Assembly (NCBI GenBank): GCA_963751695.1
Contig: CAVVVP010000002.1
Span: 310,001 to 374,000 of the forward strand
DNA length: 64,000 nucleotides
Direction of reading: 5' to 3'
Source: SZUA-22 sp963751695
GTDB lineage: Bacteria > Bacteroidota > Ignavibacteria > Ignavibacteriales > Melioribacteraceae
Position 1 is the first letter of the stretch, and each line of letters starts with the position of its first letter. The notes under the pieces were generated by a model that did not search any database, was not told where the DNA came from, and saw only the letters and a program-made list of their open reading frames with translations. The translations under genes were made by a program, and so were the position numbers. This document shows positions 59,592 to 64,000 of the stretch, in pieces.

Positions 59592-62500
59592 TTATTCAGC
59601 TTTTTCTTCTATTTTTTCACCTTCTTCCACGGATTCATTTGCAGCAGTTTCTGCTACTTCTTCAGAGGAAAGAATTATTCTATCATACTTTCTTAATCCA
59701 GTTCCAGCAGGAATTCTTCCACCCATAACAACGTTCTCTTTCAATCCAATCAAGTTATCAACTTTTGCAGCAACAGCAGCATTAGTTAACACTTTAGTAG
59801 TTTCTTGGAAAGATGCAGCAGATATGAAACTATCAGTTGAAAGTGCAGCCTGTGTAATTCCTAATAATACGTTATCAAACGTGGCCGGTTCTGCATCTCT
59901 AACTTCAAGAGTGAGTTTTTCTTTTCTTTCTAATTCAGAATCGATCTCTCTCATTTTAGTTCTAGAGATAATATCATCTTTTTTCAACATAGAGTCACCA
60001 GGATCTTCGACAGCAACCGAATTCATCATTTCAATATTTTCATCAATTAAATAAACTCTGTTGACAAGATCTTCCTCAATAAATGAAGTATCACCTGAAG
60101 TGATAACTCTAAGTTTTCGAAGCATTTGACGCACAATTACTTCAATATGTTTGTCATTAAGTTTAACACCCTGAAGTCTGTAAACATCCTGGATTTCGTT
60201 TACTAAGTATTCTTGAACAGCGTTTGTACCCCTAATTTTAAGAATATCATGAGGATCTATCGGACCATCAGTGATTTTTTCTCCAGCAGGAATTTCATCA
60301 CCTTCTTGTACAAGAATATGCTTTCCATAGTTCACATTATAAGACTTTTCATCCATTCCATCGAGGGATTGAACAATAATTGCTCTTGAACCTTTTTTCT
60401 TTGCGCCAAACTTTACAACACCTTCAATTTCAGATACTGTCGCTGGATCAATAGGACTTCTAGCTTCAAATAACTCAGTAACTCTTGGAAGTCCCCCAGT
60501 TATATCTCTACTCTTTGAAGTAGATTTGGATATTTTTGCTAAAATAGTTCCTGGTTCAGCTGTTGAATTCTCTTCAACTGATAGATATGCCCCGGTTGGA
60601 AGGTTGAAGTTTTTCTCATTTCCCTCTTCATCAACAATTACGATGCTTGGAGTAAGAGTCTTATCTTTGGATTCAATTACAACTTTCTGCACGTGACCAG
60701 TTTGTTCATCGGCAACTTGCTGTAATGTAGCATTGTCAATTAAGTCAACAAATCTTACTTTTCCTTTAATATCTGTAATTATAACAGCATTATAAGGGTC
60801 ATGATTATACAAAGGCTGACCTTTTTTAATTAGCTTTTGATCATCAACAAGTATTACAGCACCGTAAGGAATATCGTATTTCTTAATTTGCCTATCATCA
60901 TCATCAAATATGCCGATAGAGCCTCTTCTACCAGTAACAACTAAAACACTCCCTAAGAAATCGTGTCTTTCCACATAGGAGATCTTATCAAATACAACTT
61001 TTCCATCTACACTTGATTCTACTTGCGATTGACTTGCAATACGTGATGAAGTACCACCTAAGTGGAAAGTTCTAAGTGTTAACTGGGTTCCAGGTTCACC
61101 TATTGACTGCGCGGCAATAATTCCAACTGCTTCACCAATCTCAACAAGATGCCCAGTAGTTAAGTTTCTTCCATAACACTTAGCGCAAATACCTCTTTTA
61201 GATTCACAAGTTAATGCTGTTCTGATAAATACTGAATCAATTGAAGCATCATCTATTAGTTCTGCTGCTTCTTCACTAATCAACTCACCGGCTTCAACAA
61301 TAATTTCATCAGTTTTAGGATCATATATATCTTCTTGAGATACTCGGCCTGTTATTCTTTCAGCCAAAGGCTCTCTTTCTAATTCTATATCTTTAATTGC
61401 AGAAACATTGACACCTCTAATCGTTCCACAATCTATCTGAGAAATAATTACATCTTGAGCAACATCAGTTAGTCTTCTTGTAAGATAACCAGCATCTGCG
61501 GTTTTAAGCGCAGTATCTGCAAGACCTTTACGCGCACCGTGAGTTGAAATAAAGTACTCAAGAACCGAAAGACCTTCTTTGAAGTTAGCTACAATTGGAT
61601 TCTCAATAATTTCACCAGAAGCTCCAGAAAGAGATTTCTGTGGTTTCATCATCAAACCACGCATACCTGCTAACTGGCGAACCTGCTCTTGTGAGCCTCT
61701 AGCGCCAGAATCGACCATCATATGTAGTGAATTGAATCCAGATTGATCAGTTCTAATTTTATCCATTAACGATTTGGAAACGTTATTTGTTGTATGCGTC
61801 CAAACGTCGATGATTTTATTGTATCTTTCAGCATCAGTAATAAAACCTTGATCATGCTCATTTATAATATCAGATACTTTGCTGTTCGAATCGTTTATTA
61901 ATTTTACTTTTTCTTCGGGAATTAACATGTCGCTGAAACTAATTGAAATTCCAGCAGCTGTAGAATATCTGAATCCAAGTTCTTTTAGATCATCTAAAAA
62001 TCTTGCTGTAACTTCATTCCCAAGTTTCACAAACATTTTATAAATGAAACTACTGAAAACCTTTTTGATTAAAAGTTCGTTCCAGAATCCCATTTCTTCT
62101 GGGACAATTTTGTTAAAAATTACCCTTCCAACAGTAGTTTCAATCAGCTCATTTTTAATCATTACTTTTATCTTTGCATGAAGTTCAACAGCTCTGTTAT
62201 CGTATGCTATCAGGACTTCACCAGCATCACTGAAGATCATTCCTTCACCTTTTGCACCAACTTTAACTTTGGTTAAATAGTAACAGCCAAGAACAATATC
62301 CTGTGTAGGAACCACTATCGGGCTTCCATTTTGTGGAGAAAGTATATTATGACTAGAAAGCATTAGGATTGAAGCTTCTAACTTAGCTTCAGGTGAAAGT
62401 GGTACGTGAACCGCCATCTGGTCACCATCAAAGTCGGCATTAAATGCTGTACAGACCATTGGGTGAAGCTGAATCGCTTTTCCATCTATTAATATAGGCT

Positions 62501-63845
62501 GGAATGCTTGAATTCCTAATCTATGCAAAGTAGGAGCTCGGTTGAGCATAACTGGGTGACCTTGAATTAATCTTTCAAGAATATCCCAAATTACTGCTTC
62601 TTTTCTGTCAACAGCTTTTCTTGCACTTTTTACTGTTTTATAATGTCCACGTTCAATCAATTTCCGGATAACAAATGGTTTGAATAGTTCAATCGCCATA
62701 TCTTTTGGAAGACCACACTGATGTAATTTTAGTTCTGGACCAACAACAATTACTGAACGGCCAGAATAATCAACACGTTTTCCTAGAAGATTTTGACGGA
62801 AACGGCCTTGTTTTCCTTTAAGCATATCACTTAATGACTTAAGTGGTCTATTTCCATCACTCCTTACTGCGCTTGTTCTTCTCGAATTATCAAAAAGTGC
62901 ATCAACAGCTTCTTGAAGCATTCTTTTCTCATTCCTTAGGATAACTTCTGGAGCTTTGATCTCAATAAGTCTTTTTAGTCGATTGTTTCGAATAATAACT
63001 CTTCTGTAAAGGTCATTCAAATCACTTGTTGCAAATCTTCCACCTTCTAGAGGGACAAGAGGTCTCAACTCCGGAGGTATAACAGGAAGAATTCCTACAA
63101 TCATCCATTCAGGTTTGTTAACAACTTTAAAATCATGTTCTCTAAAAGCTTCTAAAACTCTAAGACGCTTTAAGTGGTCATTTCTTTTTTGCTGTGAAGT
63201 TTCATTCTTTAGAGTTTCTTTCAGTTCTCTAAATGTCCCTTCAATATCGATACTTTTAAGAAGTTCTTTTACAGCTTCACCACCTATTTTAGCAATGAAT
63301 TTTTTAGGATCATCGTTCTCTAAAGAGTCGTTGTCATGATCAAGTGATATTACGATTTCAAAATATTGATCTTCAGAAATAAGGTCTTTAAACTGAAGTC
63401 CTGTTGTACCAGGATTAATAACAACATATGATTCATAATAAATGACTTTTTCGAGTTCTTTAGTCTTCATTCCAATAATATTACCAATTTTTGATGGTAA
63501 CGCTTTAAAGAACCAAATATGAACTACAGGTACTGCTAAATTAATATGTCCCATTCTTTCTCTTCGGACACTTTTTAGTGTAACTTCAACACCGCACCTG
63601 TCGCAAACGATGCCTTTATATCTGATACCTTTGTATTTACCGCACGCACATTCCCAATCTTTTACTGGACCAAAAATCTTTTCGCAGAATAATCCGTCCT
63701 TTTCGGGTCTGTACGATCTATAATTTATCGTTTCAGGTTTTGTAACCTCACCATGAGATCTTGAAAGTATGTCATCAGGACTAGCTAAACTAATAGTTAA
63801 TTTCTCAATGGTTTTTATTTTTGATTCTTGAGGTCTGAATCTCAT
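59592..63845 (-). CDS. rpoC: RNA polymerase beta' subunit
   Basis: 1417 residues. The N-terminal zinc site is CACGKYKGIRYKGIVCDRCG, the catalytic Mg2+ motif is FNADFDGDQMAVH, the trigger loop follows MMVDSGARGSQEQVRQLAG, and the second zinc site is CESKRGICAKCYG. A short acidic tail (SVEEGEKIEEKAE) closes it. It lies 37 bp after rpoB with GGAGAA as ribosome site. Polymerase subunits sit directly upstream of the str operon as in most bacteria. Confidence 0.99.
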   Translation of the reverse strand: MRFRPQESKIKTIEKLTISLASPDDILSRSHGEVTKPETINYRSYRPEKDGLFCEKIFGPVKDWECACGKYKGIRYKGIVCDRCGVEVTLKSVRRERMGHINLAVPVVHIWFFKALPSKIGNIIGMKTKELEKVIYYESYVVINPGTTGLQFKDLISEDQYFEIVISLDHDNDSLENDDPKKFIAKIGGEAVKELLKSIDIEGTFRELKETLKNETSQQKRNDHLKRLRVLEAFREHDFKVVNKPEWMIVGILPVIPPELRPLVPLEGGRFATSDLNDLYRRVIIRNNRLKRLIEIKAPEVILRNEKRMLQEAVDALFDNSRRTSAVRSDGNRPLKSLSDMLKGKQGRFRQNLLGKRVDYSGRSVIVVGPELKLHQCGLPKDMAIELFKPFVIRKLIERGHYKTVKSARKAVDRKEAVIWDILERLIQGHPVMLNRAPTLHRLGIQAFQPILIDGKAIQLHPMVCTAFNADFDGDQMAVHVPLSPEAKLEASILMLSSHNILSPQNGSPIVVPTQDIVLGCYYLTKVKVGAKGEGMIFSDAGEVLIAYDNRAVELHAKIKVMIKNELIETTVGRVIFNKIVPEEMGFWNELLIKKVFSSFIYKMFVKLGNEVTARFLDDLKELGFRYSTAAGISISFSDMLIPEEKVKLINDSNSKVSDIINEHDQGFITDAERYNKIIDVWTHTTNNVSKSLMDKIRTDQSGFNSLHMMVDSGARGSQEQVRQLAGMRGLMMKPQKSLSGASGEIIENPIVANFKEGLSVLEYFISTHGARKGLADTALKTADAGYLTRRLTDVAQDVIISQIDCGTIRGVNVSAIKDIELEREPLAERITGRVSQEDIYDPKTDEIIVEAGELISEEAAELIDDASIDSVFIRTALTCESKRGICAKCYGRNLTTGHLVEIGEAVGIIAAQSIGEPGTQLTLRTFHLGGTSSRIASQSQVESSVDGKVVFDKISYVERHDFLGSVLVVTGRRGSIGIFDDDDRQIKKYDIPYGAVILVDDQKLIKKGQPLYNHDPYNAVIITDIKGKVRFVDLIDNATLQQVADEQTGHVQKVVIESKDKTLTPSIVIVDEEGNEKNFNLPTGAYLSVEENSTAEPGTILAKISKSTSKSRDITGGLPRVTELFEARSPIDPATVSEIEGVVKFGAKKKGSRAIIVQSLDGMDEKSYNVNYGKHILVQEGDEIPAGEKITDGPIDPHDILKIRGTNAVQEYLVNEIQDVYRLQGVKLNDKHIEVIVRQMLRKLRVITSGDTSFIEEDLVNRVYLIDENIEMMNSVAVEDPGDSMLKKDDIISRTKMREIDSELERKEKLTLEVRDAEPATFDNVLLGITQAALSTDSFISAASFQETTKVLTNAAVAAKVDNLIGLKENVVMGGRIPAGTGLRKYDRIILSSEEVAETAANESVEEGEKIEEKAE

Positions 63846-63882
63846 AAATATTCTCCTTTAAAACTTTGTTTATTCAGTCTAA

Positions 63883-64000
63883 CTAGTTAATCTTGATATC
63901 TAATCCCAAACCTTGAAGTTCTTTAATAAGAACATTAAAGGCTTCTGGGATATTTGGACGATTTAGGTTTTCGCCTTTAACAATTGCTTCGTATGTTTTA
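63883..64000 (-). CDS. rpoB: RNA polymerase beta subunit, 3' end only
   Basis: The last 38 residues are visible, KTYEAIVKGENLNRPNIPEA followed by FNVLIKELQGLGLDIKIN, which is the conserved beta-subunit C terminus that packs on beta'. The 5' portion lies beyond the window edge. Confidence 0.96.
   Translation of the reverse strand, partial: KTYEAIVKGENLNRPNIPEAFNVLIKELQGLGLDIKIN

Noticed and set aside
7..64000. CRISPR array, insertion sequence or integrase
   Set aside because: I saw no regularly spaced repeats, transposase or integrase motifs. The repeats in the 396-3168 proteins are coding repeats.

Overview
The window is an AT-rich bacterial chromosome segment, with almost every gene on the minus strand. 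Several secreted proteins carry the NYPNPFNPTTxI...YDxLGRE signature of type IX-secretion (FlgD-like) domains. The short primary sigma factor, the Zn-less S14 and the L17 with an acidic tail also point to the Bacteroidota/Chlorobiota/Ignavibacteriota group. Canonical Shine-Dalgarno sequences and TTGACA-N17-TAxxxT promoters fit Ignavibacteriota better than Bacteroidetes proper; this is inference from sequence style only.

Region 1 (1-6.7 kb) is accessory and holds surface or secreted proteins: a truncated T9SS-sorted protein, a large repeat protein split in two at a run of eight Gs, and a 951-residue modular protein with a degenerate metallopeptidase-like core. The two large genes are preceded by matching units: a sigma70-like promoter, then a leader RNA with a conserved 11-bp-spaced stem and a 46-nt variable loop. 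I consider this leader the most novel item here. A truncated tRNA-Glu relic with a CUA anticodon lies just beyond.

Region 2 (7-19 kb) serves the envelope and translation: an orphan PAS histidine kinase, an M23 endopeptidase, a MoxR ATPase, three SurA/PpiC chaperone-type genes in overlapping order, an orphan DNA methyltransferase, metG and a HAD phosphatase. Region 3 (19-31 kb) is mixed metabolism: acyl-CoA synthetase, NagX-like acyltransferase, DedA/YqaA and RibD-like proteins, transketolase, fumarase, a LysJ/ArgD aminotransferase with the decayed tail of its kinase partner just upstream, and an esterase. Region 4 (31-40 kb) holds a pyrophosphate-energised ion pump with an uncharacterised upstream partner, then engB, a GAF/degenerate-GGDEF protein, deoB, two EutN/CcmL microcompartment vertex proteins, the primary sigma factor and an NlpC/P60 lipoprotein, the last six apparently co-directional and tightly packed.

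Region 5 (40-64 kb) is the complete str-S10-spc-alpha ribosomal superoperon: rpsL, rpsG, fusA, tuf, rpsJ through rplQ, with map, infA, rpmJ, secY and rpoA. It runs from a near-consensus promoter at 59.55 kb to a strong terminator at 40.2 kb. A tRNA-Gln gene is embedded between rplR and rpsE. Upstream lie rpoC and the 3' end of rpoB. Two intrinsic terminators in the window end directly against the start codon of the next gene.
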